From Clostridiaceae bacterium (GTDB lineage: Bacteria > Bacillota > Clostridia > Saccharofermentanales > UBA5734), in NCBI GenBank assembly GCA_012519875.1, contig JAAYPL010000107.1, forward strand, positions 1 to 10,256: DNA of 10,256 bases, in the 5' to 3' direction. The translations under genes were made by a program, and so were the position numbers. This document shows, piece by piece, positions 1 through 7,937 of this stretch (position 1 is the stretch's first letter; each line of letters opens with the position of its first letter). The notes beneath the pieces were generated by a model. It ran no database searches and was not told the origin of the DNA. It saw nothing but the letters and a program-made list of their open reading frames with translations.

Positions 1-1122
1 CAGAAATTTCTCGATTTCGTAAATACAGACCAACAGCGACGCATCTAAATCCTTTTCGGCTGCGTGTCGTATCATATCCAGATTATCATAAGTACGTGCC
101 GGTTCAACCTTATCGGCAATAAAAATGATTTTATCCAAGGTGCTCATATCGGCACAACCGGTCGTATGAAAATGAATGGCTCTTAAAACAGCCGGGTCAT
201 CGATGCCGAATCGGGTTTTGGCCAGCCAGGCGCCGGCCGGGCCATGGGCTAATGCCGGTTCAAGCAGCTGCCGGTCCCCCGTTTGACGGGCATATGTCAA
301 AACTTCAGACTGGGGCAGACATTTGGCGCAATCATGCAAGAGCGCAGCCACACAAGCCTTGTCCAGCTCCGCTTCATGAACCGTGGCCAGATGAGCGGCA
401 TATATCATCACGTTAAGCGAATGCAATAAACGCTTACGGTCGAGCAAGGGCCAGAGTTGACGCTCCAAAGACGATAGTTGATCTCGAAGGGCAACCGGCA
501 ATTCAGCTTGTGCTCCTTGTCCGGAATAGAACTCATGACGGCGAATGACGCGAACAACACTTTCCGGGAGCAAATGCTGATAAGGCCGGTCATTTCTCAC
601 CGCCTCCCGTATCTCGCGGCTGGACAATGTGATGAGGGGGGCGGGGAAAAAGCGGATTCGCGCCCCATAACGGCGGCGTAAATATTCGGCTTGAGACAAA
701 TCGTCCTGATGACACTGCCCTCCACGATTGGCCACCAGCATTTGGCAGGCCGCCATTAGTTCTTCCGGACAATGCCAACTTTCAATTTTGTGAAGGACAT
801 CGGATCCGTAAACCAACACCAATTCGACCTCGGGAAGCAAATCAGCCTGAAGTTGTTTCACTGTATCCAGAGTATAGGAAGGACCTTCCCGACGGATCTC
901 AAGGTCGGAAATTTCGACGGCAGGCCAATTCTTAAACGTTTGGCAGACCATTTCATAGCGATAACCGGCCATGGACACCACTTGATTCTTTTTATGGGGC
1001 GGGGTACCGGTCGGCATGATAATCAGGCGCTGAACGAGGCCACTGTCCAGAACAGAATCAACCAAGGACAAGTGACCGTTATGTAACGGGTCGAAAGTAC
1101 CGCCGAAAAGCCCGATTACCAC
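1..1122 (-). CDS. nadD-yqeK: Fused nicotinate-nucleotide adenylyltransferase (NadD) and YqeK HD-domain Ap4A hydrolase, C-terminus cut by window edge
   Basis: I checked this frame triplet by triplet: it stays open for 374 codons from a GTG at 1122 to base 1, where it leaves the window without a stop. Residues 1-199 are NadD, which adenylylates nicotinate mononucleotide for NAD synthesis. They carry the nucleotidyltransferase signature GGTFDPLHNGH (7-17), PTGTPPHK (37-44) and LSSREIR (166-172). After a short linker (about 200-208), residues from about 209 match YqeK, an HD-domain enzyme known in Firmicutes to split Ap4A into two ADP. Its metal-site residues are all present: H234, H263-D264 (LLHDCAKCLP), H293, H317 and H319 (IHFHTTG), and D337 (IADKVEPAR). 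The two proteins are usually separate neighbouring genes. The GTG is preceded by a GGGGGA ribosome binding site at 1128-1133, and the gene overlaps the purD stop by 7 bp, so translation is probably coupled. Only the last residues are missing. Confidence 0.93.
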   Translation of the reverse strand, partial: MVIGLFGGTFDPLHNGHLSLVDSVLDSGLVQRLIIMPTGTPPHKKNQVVSMAGYRYEMVCQTFKNWPAVEISDLEIRREGPSYTLDTVKQLQADLLPEVELVLVYGSDVLHKIESWHCPEELMAACQMLVANRGGQCHQDDLSQAEYLRRRYGARIRFFPAPLITLSSREIREAVRNDRPYQHLLPESVVRVIRRHEFYSGQGAQAELPVALRDQLSSLERQLWPLLDRKRLLHSLNVMIYAAHLATVHEAELDKACVAALLHDCAKCLPQSEVLTYARQTGDRQLLEPALAHGPAGAWLAKTRFGIDDPAVLRAIHFHTTGCADMSTLDKIIFIADKVEPARTYDNLDMIRHAAEKDLDASLLVCIYEIEKFL

Positions 1123-2375
1123 GCTGATCCCCCAATATCACGCCGATAGTGCGCATGTTGAAAATCAATGCCGGCAACTCCATGATACGCTTGACGAATG
1201 GCATCCGGAAGAGTCTCGGCCAGTGAGACCACACCAAGAACACGCCCGCCGCTGGTCACAAACTGATCACCTTCCATTCTGGTTCCGGCATGAAATACCA
1301 GGCAATCCGCCGGGAGAGTATCCAGGCCGAAGATCGGATAGCCTGTTTTGTATGCAGCGGGGTATCCTCCGGAAGCCATGACCACGCAACAGGAACAGGC
1401 ATCTTTCCATTGAATATCGAGCTGATCAAGACTTCCTTTCAACACGGCATCGATGATGGTCATCAAATCGGTTTCCAAGAGCGGTAAAACAGCCTGTGCC
1501 TCCGGATCTCCGAACCGGGCGTTGTATTCAATGACATGTGGACCTTGGGGGGTGAGCATCAATCCATAGTAGATTACGCCACGGAACGGCCGGCCTTCGG
1601 CCCGCATGGCGTCAATGGTGGGTTGAAATATCGTTTTGGTCATGACGTCCCATTCGGCATCCGTACATACGGCCCCGGGAACAACAGCGCCCATGCCACC
1701 GGTATTCGGCCCTTGATCGTCATCAAAGGCACGTTTATGATCCCGTGAGGAAACCATCGGCCGAACGGTTTTCCCGTCCGTAAAGGCCAATACGGTCAGT
1801 TCCGGACCGGTAAGAAACTCCTCAACAACAATCCTCTTTCCGGCAGCGCCGAAAGCCGCCTCACCCATCATTTTCCGAACCGCTCGGCGAGCCTCATCAC
1901 GAGTCCGGGCAATGATAACGCCTTTGCCTAAAGCCAAGCCGTCCGCTTTAATCACTGTCGGCAGGCTGACCTTTTCAATATATCGCATAGCCGTAGCCAA
2001 GTCGTCAAAAACGGCATAATCCGCGGTCGGAATATGATAACGACGCATCAAATCCTTTGCAAAAACCTTGCTCGACTCGATCAGGGAAGCGGCTTTGTCG
2101 GGACCGAAAGCCTGAATCCCCACCCGCTCCAATTCATCCACCAAACCCATCGCCAACGGATCGTCCGGCGCAACAAAAACCAAATCAACTCCCTCTTTAA
2201 CGGCAAAAGCGGTCAAGGCAGCAAGATCGGTCGCTTTAATCGCTACATTGGTGGCAATTCGAGCCGTCCCGCCATTGCCGGGCGCACAATAAATCTTGTC
2301 AACGCGAGAACTTTGCTTGATTTTCCAAGCGATGGCGTGTTCACGGCCGCCTCCACCGACAATCAGGACTTTCAT
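1116..2375 (-). CDS. purD: Phosphoribosylamine-glycine ligase (GAR synthetase)
   Basis: This ATP-grasp enzyme joins glycine to 5-phosphoribosylamine with ATP, the second step of de novo purine synthesis, in the cytoplasm. The protein has 419 residues, the normal family length. Visible motifs are VGGGGREHA at the N-terminus (6-14), APGNGG (31-36), the ATP-grasp KADGLALGKGV (143-153), GPNTGGMGA (222-230) and YNARFGDPE (284-292). The segment VAPDDPLAMG (68-77) replaces the enterobacterial VGPEAPL form; from memory this is normal for clostridial PurD. The ATG is supported by AAGGAGT at 2384-2390, about 9 nt upstream. It starts 22 bp after purH and its stop overlaps the nadD-yqeK start. It is intact and presumably expressed with purE, purN and purH. 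Confidence 0.97.
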   Translation of the reverse strand: MKVLIVGGGGREHAIAWKIKQSSRVDKIYCAPGNGGTARIATNVAIKATDLAALTAFAVKEGVDLVFVAPDDPLAMGLVDELERVGIQAFGPDKAASLIESSKVFAKDLMRRYHIPTADYAVFDDLATAMRYIEKVSLPTVIKADGLALGKGVIIARTRDEARRAVRKMMGEAAFGAAGKRIVVEEFLTGPELTVLAFTDGKTVRPMVSSRDHKRAFDDDQGPNTGGMGAVVPGAVCTDAEWDVMTKTIFQPTIDAMRAEGRPFRGVIYYGLMLTPQGPHVIEYNARFGDPEAQAVLPLLETDLMTIIDAVLKGSLDQLDIQWKDACSCCVVMASGGYPAAYKTGYPIFGLDTLPADCLVFHAGTRMEGDQFVTSGGRVLGVVSLAETLPDAIRQAYHGVAGIDFQHAHYRRDIGGSAW

Positions 2376-2397
2376 CTTTGGGCACTCCTTCCAGTCG

Positions 2398-3942
2398 TCA
2401 GTGCCGGAAATGCCGCATACCGGTAAACAACATGGTCAGGCCGTGCTTATTGCAAGCATCAATCGAATCCTGATCACGTATGGATCCCCCCGGTTGAATA
2501 ATGGCCTTTACACCACCGGCCGCGGCAGCGTCGACGCAGTCATCAAAAGGGAAAAAGGCATCGGAGGCCAGAACAGAACCAATCGCCTTGGCACCGGCAT
2601 GCTCCAAGGCTATTCGCAGTGAAGTGATCCGGTTGGGCTGGCCGGGACCGATGCCGATTGTCTGACGGTTCTTAACCAAAACAATGGCATTGGACTTGAC
2701 ATGCTTGACCACTTTCATACCAAACTCGAGATCAATCATGTCCTCTTCGTCGGGCTGCCGCTCGGTAACAACGCGCACCGATGCTTTTTCACAGACGGTT
2801 GCATCCTGATCCTGGACCAACAGACCGCCATACACCTGCTTTAAATAACGCCGACCGGCTGCCGGCGGATCGGCGCAATCAGGCAAGTGCAAGATTCGTA
2901 GATTCTTACGGGTTTTCAATTCGGCCAAGGCGTCTGCCGTAAAGTCGGGCGCTGCCAGAACCTCAAGAAAGACACCTTTGGTTGCTCGGGCCACATCCAA
3001 TGTAACCTGTCGGTTCATCGCCACAATGCCGCCATAAATCGAGACCGAATCCGCCTCATAGGCCTTGTTCCACGCATCAAGGAGATTATCGGCGCTACCG
3101 ACGCCGCATGGATTGGCATGTTTGACCGCAACCACGGTCGGCTCGGAAAATTCACGCAGCAAAGCCAATGCGGCATCCGTGTCGGCAATGTTGTTATATG
3201 ACAGCTCCTTGCCTCCTAGTTGCCCGGCCAGCGGCAACGACCCCGGAACCGGTATGACTTCGCGATAAAAATCGGCTCGTTGGTGCGGATTCTCGCCATA
3301 ACGCAATCCGCTTACACGCTCATATGTCAGCGTCAACTGATCCGGCAGATCGGAATTTGTTGATTGCGCGGAAAAATAACCGGCAACCAGCGTATCGTAG
3401 GCGGCTGTATGTTCAAAAACCTTTTTGGCCAAATCGAAACGCGTGGCAGGTCGCGTGTCCCCCAGCTCACGGATTTCGGCCAAAACCTTCGGATAATCAG
3501 ACGGGTCTGTCACCACGGTTACATCCTGATGATTCTTGGCTGCGGCACGCAGCATGCTCGGCCCGCCGATATCGATATTTTCAATACATTCTGCAAAACC
3601 GGCTTCGGGCTGCATGATGGTCTGTTTAAAAGGGTATAGATTGATGATCACAAGATCAATGGGTGAAATAGCCAGTTCAGCCAACCGGTCCATATGCTCC
3701 GGATTGCTGCGGATGGCCAGAATACCACCATGGATTTTGGGATGCAATGTCTTGACCCTGCCATCCAGGCATTCGGGAAATTCCGTAATGTCGGTCACCG
3801 GGATTACCGGTAATCCGGCGGCCTTCAAATGATTGGCAGTTCCACCTGTTGAGATCAATTCAATGCCCAGATCAACCAATTCCCGGGCCAGTTCGGTCAG
3901 GCCGGTTTTGTCTGATACACTGATGATCGCGCGTTTAATCAT
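2398..3942 (-). CDS. purH: Bifunctional AICAR transformylase / IMP cyclohydrolase
   Basis: PurH carries out the last two steps of IMP synthesis: 10-formyl-THF-dependent formylation of AICAR, then ring closure. All 514 residues are present, the usual length. The N-terminal cyclohydrolase (MGS-like) domain, about 1-195, shows SVSDKTG (8-14), STGGT (31-35), LDGRVKTLHPKIHGG (59-73), NLYPF (101-105) and the IDIGGPSMLRAAAKN segment. The C-terminal transformylase domain shows YGENPHQ (215-221), KELSYNN (245-251), the catalytic VKHANPCG with K274-H275, SDAFFPF, QPGGSIRD and the terminal FTGMRHFRH. The ATG at 3942 has an excellent AGGAGG site at 3951-3956, 8 nt upstream. It overlaps the end of purN by 8 bp, and that ribosome binding site lies inside the last purN codons, so the two are translationally linked. 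Confidence 0.98.
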   Translation of the reverse strand: MIKRAIISVSDKTGLTELARELVDLGIELISTGGTANHLKAAGLPVIPVTDITEFPECLDGRVKTLHPKIHGGILAIRSNPEHMDRLAELAISPIDLVIINLYPFKQTIMQPEAGFAECIENIDIGGPSMLRAAAKNHQDVTVVTDPSDYPKVLAEIRELGDTRPATRFDLAKKVFEHTAAYDTLVAGYFSAQSTNSDLPDQLTLTYERVSGLRYGENPHQRADFYREVIPVPGSLPLAGQLGGKELSYNNIADTDAALALLREFSEPTVVAVKHANPCGVGSADNLLDAWNKAYEADSVSIYGGIVAMNRQVTLDVARATKGVFLEVLAAPDFTADALAELKTRKNLRILHLPDCADPPAAGRRYLKQVYGGLLVQDQDATVCEKASVRVVTERQPDEEDMIDLEFGMKVVKHVKSNAIVLVKNRQTIGIGPGQPNRITSLRIALEHAGAKAIGSVLASDAFFPFDDCVDAAAAGGVKAIIQPGGSIRDQDSIDACNKHGLTMLFTGMRHFRH

Positions 3943-4576
3943 TCTCGGTTCCTCCTAGGATAATGGCTTTTCGGTCTTCAATTTGAATGCGTCCGGCTGC
4001 GAATAAGGCAATGGCCTTCGGCAAAATAACCTGCTCGGCCTCTTGCATGACACGAAGTTGCAAGGTTTGCGGCGTATCATCGGCATGAACCGTAACGGCT
4101 TTTTGCAGAATGATCGGACCTTGATCATATTCCTCGTTGACAATATGAACCGTCGCGCCGGTCACGCGTACGCCTGATGCCAAAACCGCTTCATGCGGGC
4201 GAATTCCATAATAACCGGGTCCGCAGAAAGACGGAATCAAAGACGGGTGAACATTGATGATTCGATTCCGCCAGGTAGCAACCACGGCAGGACCAAGTAG
4301 ATTTAAAAATCCTGCCAAAACAATCAGCTCCGGATTCCAGTCCGACAGGGCGGCAATCACGGCCCGATCGTAAGCCGCCAAATCCGGGGCGTCTTTGCGA
4401 CAGACGATTTTTACCGGGATATCGGCGCGAACAGCGCGCTGCTCGGCCACGGTACCTGGCCGTGATGCGATGACACCGACAATCCGAACTTTGGACAGGC
4501 TGCCGTCAGCAATGCGATCAATGATGGCCTGCAGGTTGGTTCCACCGCCCGAAACCAGTACGGCAATATCAAGCAT
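3935..4576 (-). CDS. purN: Phosphoribosylglycinamide formyltransferase (GART, 10-formyl-THF dependent)
   Basis: PurN formylates GAR to FGAR using 10-formyltetrahydrofolate, the third step of purine synthesis. The fold signature is VSGGGTNLQAII (8-19). The catalytic region is INVHPSLIPSFCGPG (107-121), with N108 and H110, and the third catalytic residue is D151 in YDQGPIILQ. These match the Asn-His-Asp triad of the family. I chose the ATG at 4576 (213 residues) because family members begin directly with this MxxIAVLVSGGG segment. A longer reading is open from a TTG at 4597 or an ATG at 4588, but neither has a usable ribosome binding site. The chosen ATG has AAAGGG at 4589-4594 with a rather long 12-nt spacer, so the start is less certain than the function. 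It begins 17 bp after the purE stop and overlaps purH by 8 bp. Confidence 0.95.
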   Translation of the reverse strand: MLDIAVLVSGGGTNLQAIIDRIADGSLSKVRIVGVIASRPGTVAEQRAVRADIPVKIVCRKDAPDLAAYDRAVIAALSDWNPELIVLAGFLNLLGPAVVATWRNRIINVHPSLIPSFCGPGYYGIRPHEAVLASGVRVTGATVHIVNEEYDQGPIILQKAVTVHADDTPQTLQLRVMQEAEQVILPKAIALFAAGRIQIEDRKAIILGGTEND

Positions 4577-4593
4577 GGCGATCAGCATCCCTT

Positions 4594-5097
4594 TCAATGA
4601 AGGTCATTGAGCTTTGCCTCCAAGTTTTTTTGGCGAGTCTGAACCGACTCGGTCATTTTGGTTTTGTGATCAAGCAACATTCGAGCCAACCGCTCATCTT
4701 GCAAAGCCAGAATTTCGGCAGCCAGAATGGCGGCATTTTCAGCCCCGTCAATCGCGACCGTAGCGACCGGAATGCCCGACGGCATTTGCACAATAGAATA
4801 CAAGGCATCGATTCCGGCCAGTGCACCGGTTTTGATCGGGACACCGATAACCGGCAGGGTTGTACAGGCCGACAAAATGCCCGGCAAATGGGCGGCCAGG
4901 CCGGCTGCGGCAATGATCACACCGAATCCTTGCTCTGCCGCGCCTCTGGCTAACTGAATGGCTTGATCCGGTGTCCGATGCGCGGAACAAATTTTAGCCT
5001 CATAAGTAACACCAAACCCGACCAAGGTATGTATACAAGCTTTCATGATCGGGAAATCCGAATCGCTGCCCATGACGATCAGCACTTTACTTCGCAT
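4594..5097 (-). CDS. purE: N5-carboxyaminoimidazole ribonucleotide mutase, PurE
   Basis: PurE forms CAIR (4-carboxy-AIR) in purine synthesis. The 167-residue protein is complete. It shows VMGSDSDFP (8-16) for phosphate binding, CSAHRTP (37-43) with the catalytic-loop His40, AAAGLAAHLPG (63-73), TTLPVIGVP and the DALYSIVQMPSGIPVATVAI segment typical of the octameric bacterial PurE. Most bacterial homologues of this length are class I mutases that take N5-CAIR from PurK. No purK is visible here, so a class II enzyme using AIR and CO2 directly cannot be excluded. The ATG at 5097 has AGGAGG at 5103-5108, 5 nt upstream. It starts only 17 bp after prfB, which leaves no room for a separate promoter unless it lies inside prfB. 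Confidence 0.96.
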   Translation of the reverse strand: MRSKVLIVMGSDSDFPIMKACIHTLVGFGVTYEAKICSAHRTPDQAIQLARGAAEQGFGVIIAAAGLAAHLPGILSACTTLPVIGVPIKTGALAGIDALYSIVQMPSGIPVATVAIDGAENAAILAAEILALQDERLARMLLDHKTKMTESVQTRQKNLEAKLNDLH

Positions 5098-5114
5098 GAC
5101 TGCCTCCTGATTTG

Positions 5115-6224
5115 TTATTTTTCCATTTTCATCCCCGACAGGCTGGCATTGATGAAACCGTCGAGATCGCCATTCATCACACTTTCAACATCAGCCATCT
5201 CGTAGCCGGTCCGGTGATCCTTGACCATGGTATAAGGGCAAAAAACGTAGGATCGGATCTGGCTGCCCCAAGCGATGTCCATCTGATTGCCCTTGAGATC
5301 TTCGATCCGATCCATCTGAGCGGCGCGTGCCATAGCAAACAATTTGGCTTTGAGCATATTCATAGCGGTCTCACGATTTTGAATTTGTGACCGTTCGGTC
5401 TGGCACGATACGACAACGCCTGTCGGAAGATGGGTGATTCGGATGGCTGATTCGGTTTTATTGACATGCTGGCCGCCGGCGCCCGATGAACGATAGGTAT
5501 CAACCCGCAGATCCTCCGGTCGGATATCAATCTTAATTGAGTCATCCAGTTCCGGCACGACCTCTAACGATGCAAACGAAGTATGGCGACGGCCGGAGGA
5601 ATCGAAGGGTGAAATCCGAACCAAGCGGTGGACACCCATCTCTGTACGCAGATAGCCATAGGCGTTGTCACCGATGACCATAAACGATACACTCTTGAGT
5701 CCGGCTTCTTCTCCTTCCAGAATATCGACGATCTTGATTTGAAATTCATGCGCTTCGGCCCAGCGTGTATACATGCGAAAAAGCATTTCCGTCCAGTCCT
5801 GAGCCTCAGTGCCGCCGGCGCCGGCATGCAGGCTCAGAATGGCATTGCTGGCATCATGCTCGCCGGTAAATAAAGTTTCCAGCCGAAGCACTTCGTACTC
5901 GGCCTCCAGCTTACCCAGACCTTCACCTACTTCGGCGACCAGATCAGCATCCTCGGCCTCGGCACCCAATTCGCAAAGAACCTGTAAATCCTCGTAATCC
6001 TGCATCAAACGATCGAAGCGATCAACTTTTTTCTGCAGATGCTTCACTCTGGTTTGGATTCTTTGCGCCCTGTCAATATCCTCCCAAAAGTCCGGCGCTT
6101 GCGCTCGAGCCTCCAGCTCGGCAATTTCATCACCAACCTGGCGAATATGCAACGCTTCGCGCAACCGGTCAAAATCCTCGGCCAGACCGGCAAGCGTTTG
6201 CTTATATTGATCAAACTCAATCAT
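5115..6224 (-). CDS. prfB: Peptide chain release factor 2 (RF2), without programmed frameshift
   Basis: RF2 recognises UGA and UAA stop codons and triggers peptide release on the ribosome. With the ATG at 6224 the protein has 369 residues. Its stop-codon recognition tripeptide SPF falls at 205-207 and the catalytic GGQ at 250-252 (SSGAGGQHVNKTESAIR), the same numbers as E. coli RF2. This supports the start, as does AGGTG at 6233-6237, 8 nt upstream. A TTG at 6245 would add seven residues and is less likely. Residue 246, the Thr/Ala/Ser position before GGQ, is Ser. The gene overlaps the aminotransferase by 8 bp. In most bacteria prfB has an in-frame UGA near codon 26 with a +1 shift for autoregulation. 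Here codons 25-26 are TTG CAT, with no UGA and no internal Shine-Dalgarno-like run before them, so the frame is continuous. Confidence 0.97.
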   Translation of the reverse strand: MIEFDQYKQTLAGLAEDFDRLREALHIRQVGDEIAELEARAQAPDFWEDIDRAQRIQTRVKHLQKKVDRFDRLMQDYEDLQVLCELGAEAEDADLVAEVGEGLGKLEAEYEVLRLETLFTGEHDASNAILSLHAGAGGTEAQDWTEMLFRMYTRWAEAHEFQIKIVDILEGEEAGLKSVSFMVIGDNAYGYLRTEMGVHRLVRISPFDSSGRRHTSFASLEVVPELDDSIKIDIRPEDLRVDTYRSSGAGGQHVNKTESAIRITHLPTGVVVSCQTERSQIQNRETAMNMLKAKLFAMARAAQMDRIEDLKGNQMDIAWGSQIRSYVFCPYTMVKDHRTGYEMADVESVMNGDLDGFINASLSGMKMEK

Positions 6225-7398
6225 GCTGGATGCACCTGCCGACAAAAGCCTTTAAGCGCTGCATAGCTTTAATAATATTTTCCATCGACGCGGCATAACT
6301 GATGCGCACAAACCCTTCCCCGCAATCACCAAAAGCATTGCCGGGAACAATGGCCACCTTCTCCTCGCTGAGAAAGGCTTCGCAAAAGGCTGATGACGTC
6401 ATACCGGTCGGGCGGATATCGGGAAAAACATAAAATGCCCCCAGGGGTTCAAAGCAAGCCAGGCCGGCATCGCGACAGGCCTGAACAACATATCGACGCC
6501 GCCGGTTGTATTCCTCGCGCATAGCAACAACATGATTTTCGCCGTCCCTCAGGGCCACAAGTGCGGCTTCCTGAGCCGTGGTCGGTGAGCTCATGATTGC
6601 GTACTGGTGGATTTTATTCATGGCTCCGATCAGTTCCTGTGGACCGCAGGCAAAACCTATGCGCCAGCCGGTCATGGCAAAAGCTTTGGAAAAACCGTTA
6701 ATAATAACGGTTCTATCGCGCATGCCGGGAACAGCAGCAATCGAGCAATGGGATGCGGGTTCATAGGTTAATTCAGCATAAAGCTCATCGGCAAGCACCA
6801 GAACCGGTTGATTGCGGAGCACCTCCGCCAGAGCTTCGACCTCGTTTTTTTCCAGGACAGCACCGGTCGGATTGTTGGGAAAGCCCAAAAACACCAATTT
6901 TGTCCTTGGTGTCAAAGCGGCTTGCAGTTGTTCCGGACGCAGCTTAAAGTCATCTTCCTGACGGCAGGGAATCGTGACCGGAATCCCGCCTGCCAACAGC
7001 ACGCATGACTTATAGGAAACAAAACAAGGTTCGGGGATAATCACCTCATCGCCCGGATTGACCACAGCCCGGACAAAAAGATCAATGGCTTCGCTGCCGC
7101 CAACCGTAACCAGGATTTCATGTGAAGCATCGTATCGGAGCTGAAAACGGCGTTTCATGTAATCGCTGATTGCCTCCCGCAGCTCAATAAAACCCTGGTT
7201 GGGCGAATAATGTGTGTTCCCTTGCTCAAGGGAGCGAATACCGGCTTCCCGGATATCAATCGGGGTGACAAAGTCAGGTTCGCCAATGGAAAGCGAAATG
7301 ACCTGCCCTCTCATCTCGTTGGCCAGATCAAAGAAACGACGGATGGCTGATGGTGGAATACTTTTGGAATTGGTGGACAGGAAATCGTTTAGGTTCAT
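6217..7398 (-). CDS. alaT: Class I/II PLP-dependent aminotransferase, alanine transaminase AlaT (YugH) type
   Basis: This is a fold-type I aminotransferase of 393 residues, the normal length. Visible elements are SIGEPDF (37-43), the NPTG segment with N176, DELYAEL with D204 and Y207, the PLP-binding Lys238 in GFSKAFAMTGWRIG, and Arg365 in GEGFVRISYA for the substrate carboxylate. The sequence closely resembles what I recall of B. subtilis YugH (AlaT), which makes alanine from pyruvate and glutamate, more than PatA or AspC. It overlaps the upstream Lrp-family gene by 4 bp (ATGA), the same arrangement as B. subtilis alaR-alaT. Substrate choice cannot be proved from sequence: aspartate or aromatic amino acids remain possible. 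An AGAGG lies about 10 nt before the ATG. Its end overlaps prfB. Confidence 0.88.
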   Translation of the reverse strand: MNLNDFLSTNSKSIPPSAIRRFFDLANEMRGQVISLSIGEPDFVTPIDIREAGIRSLEQGNTHYSPNQGFIELREAISDYMKRRFQLRYDASHEILVTVGGSEAIDLFVRAVVNPGDEVIIPEPCFVSYKSCVLLAGGIPVTIPCRQEDDFKLRPEQLQAALTPRTKLVFLGFPNNPTGAVLEKNEVEALAEVLRNQPVLVLADELYAELTYEPASHCSIAAVPGMRDRTVIINGFSKAFAMTGWRIGFACGPQELIGAMNKIHQYAIMSSPTTAQEAALVALRDGENHVVAMREEYNRRRRYVVQACRDAGLACFEPLGAFYVFPDIRPTGMTSSAFCEAFLSEEKVAIVPGNAFGDCGEGFVRISYAASMENIIKAMQRLKAFVGRCIQHD

Positions 7399-7883
7399 AA
7401 AATAACCGCCTCTCGGGGATCATCATCCTGACCGAAAAACTCCGTGCCGTTCATTTTGTACTTCTTGAGAATGAAGTGGGTTCCGGTTGAAATAACCGCC
7501 TCCAGCGGCGCGATCTTTTCCGAGACAAACATGGCAACGTCCTTGAGGCTGGCATCCTCAATGATGACCATGAGATCAAAACTGCCGGACATGAGATAGC
7601 AATCCTTGACCTGAGGGAAACGGCAAATACGTTGGGCGATATTGTCGAAGCCTTGATCGCGCTGTGGCGCAACCCGGACCTCGATCAGTGCCGTAACCGG
7701 GGCAGCCACCGTTTTTTCCCAATTGACCAAGGCTCTGTAGCCTAAAATGATGTTTGCATTTTCCAACGAGGCAATCGTCGCCTCAACTTCTTCGACCGGC
7801 CGGTCGATCATCACAGCAATTTCCGCCGCCGTCAGCTTGGCATTCCGCTCAAGCAGATTAAGGATCTCTTCTCTTTTTTCCAT
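7395..7883 (-). CDS. alaR: Lrp/AsnC-family transcriptional regulator, AlaR type
   Basis: This 162-residue protein has an N-terminal winged helix-turn-helix (about 1-55, EILNLLERNAKLTAAEIAVM...) and a C-terminal RAM/AsnC ligand-binding domain (about 62-142) with the usual VKDCYLMSGSFDLMVII core, where effectors bind between dimers. The longest reading starts at a GTG at 7892, but that codon lies inside the ribosome binding site. The ATG at 7883 has GGAGGT at 7891-7896 with a 7-nt spacer and is the real start. The 4-bp overlap with the aminotransferase strongly suggests a local regulator of that gene, as AlaR activates alaT in B. subtilis. If so, it would also control the overlapping prfB and purine genes. 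No clear -35/-10 pair was found in the 54 bp upstream, so its own promoter is unknown. Confidence 0.9.
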   Translation of the reverse strand: MEKREEILNLLERNAKLTAAEIAVMIDRPVEEVEATIASLENANIILGYRALVNWEKTVAAPVTALIEVRVAPQRDQGFDNIAQRICRFPQVKDCYLMSGSFDLMVIIEDASLKDVAMFVSEKIAPLEAVISTGTHFILKKYKMNGTEFFGQDDDPREAVIL

Positions 7884-7890
7884 TTTACAC

Positions 7891-7896
7891 ACCTCC
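7891..7896 (-). promoter_or_regulatory. Ribosome binding site deciding the alaR start
   Basis: GGAGGT on the minus strand sits 7 nt before the ATG at 7883. The alternative GTG at 7892 overlaps this site and so cannot be initiated from it. Confidence 0.85.
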
Positions 7897-7937
7897 GTAC
7901 AACCTTGGTGAAAACAGCAAAAATAGCGTTTGCCGAT

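Noticed and set aside
408..593. Minus-strand frame of 61 codons within the NadD-YqeK region
   Set aside because: It is out of frame with the 374-codon fusion frame, whose motifs are continuous across this stretch.
2034..2426. Plus-strand frame of 130 codons opposite purD
   Set aside because: It lies antisense to the conserved purD N-terminus, shows no recognisable motif and is explained by codon bias on the other strand. The same holds for the other plus-strand frames in the window.
5098..5114. Purine riboswitch or PurR box before purE
   Set aside because: Only 17 bp separate prfB and purE, and they hold nothing but the ribosome binding site.
6225..6245. TTG-initiated seven-residue extension of prfB
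   Set aside because: The ATG at 6224 has a well-placed AGGTG and gives exactly E. coli RF2 numbering for SPF and GGQ.
7884..7892. GTG start for alaR at 7892
   Set aside because: The codon lies inside the GGAGGTG ribosome binding site that serves the ATG at 7883.
7893..7937. Promoter or T-box/riboswitch upstream of alaR
   Set aside because: The gap is only 54 bp to the ATG, with no spaced -35/-10 pair and no room for a structured leader.
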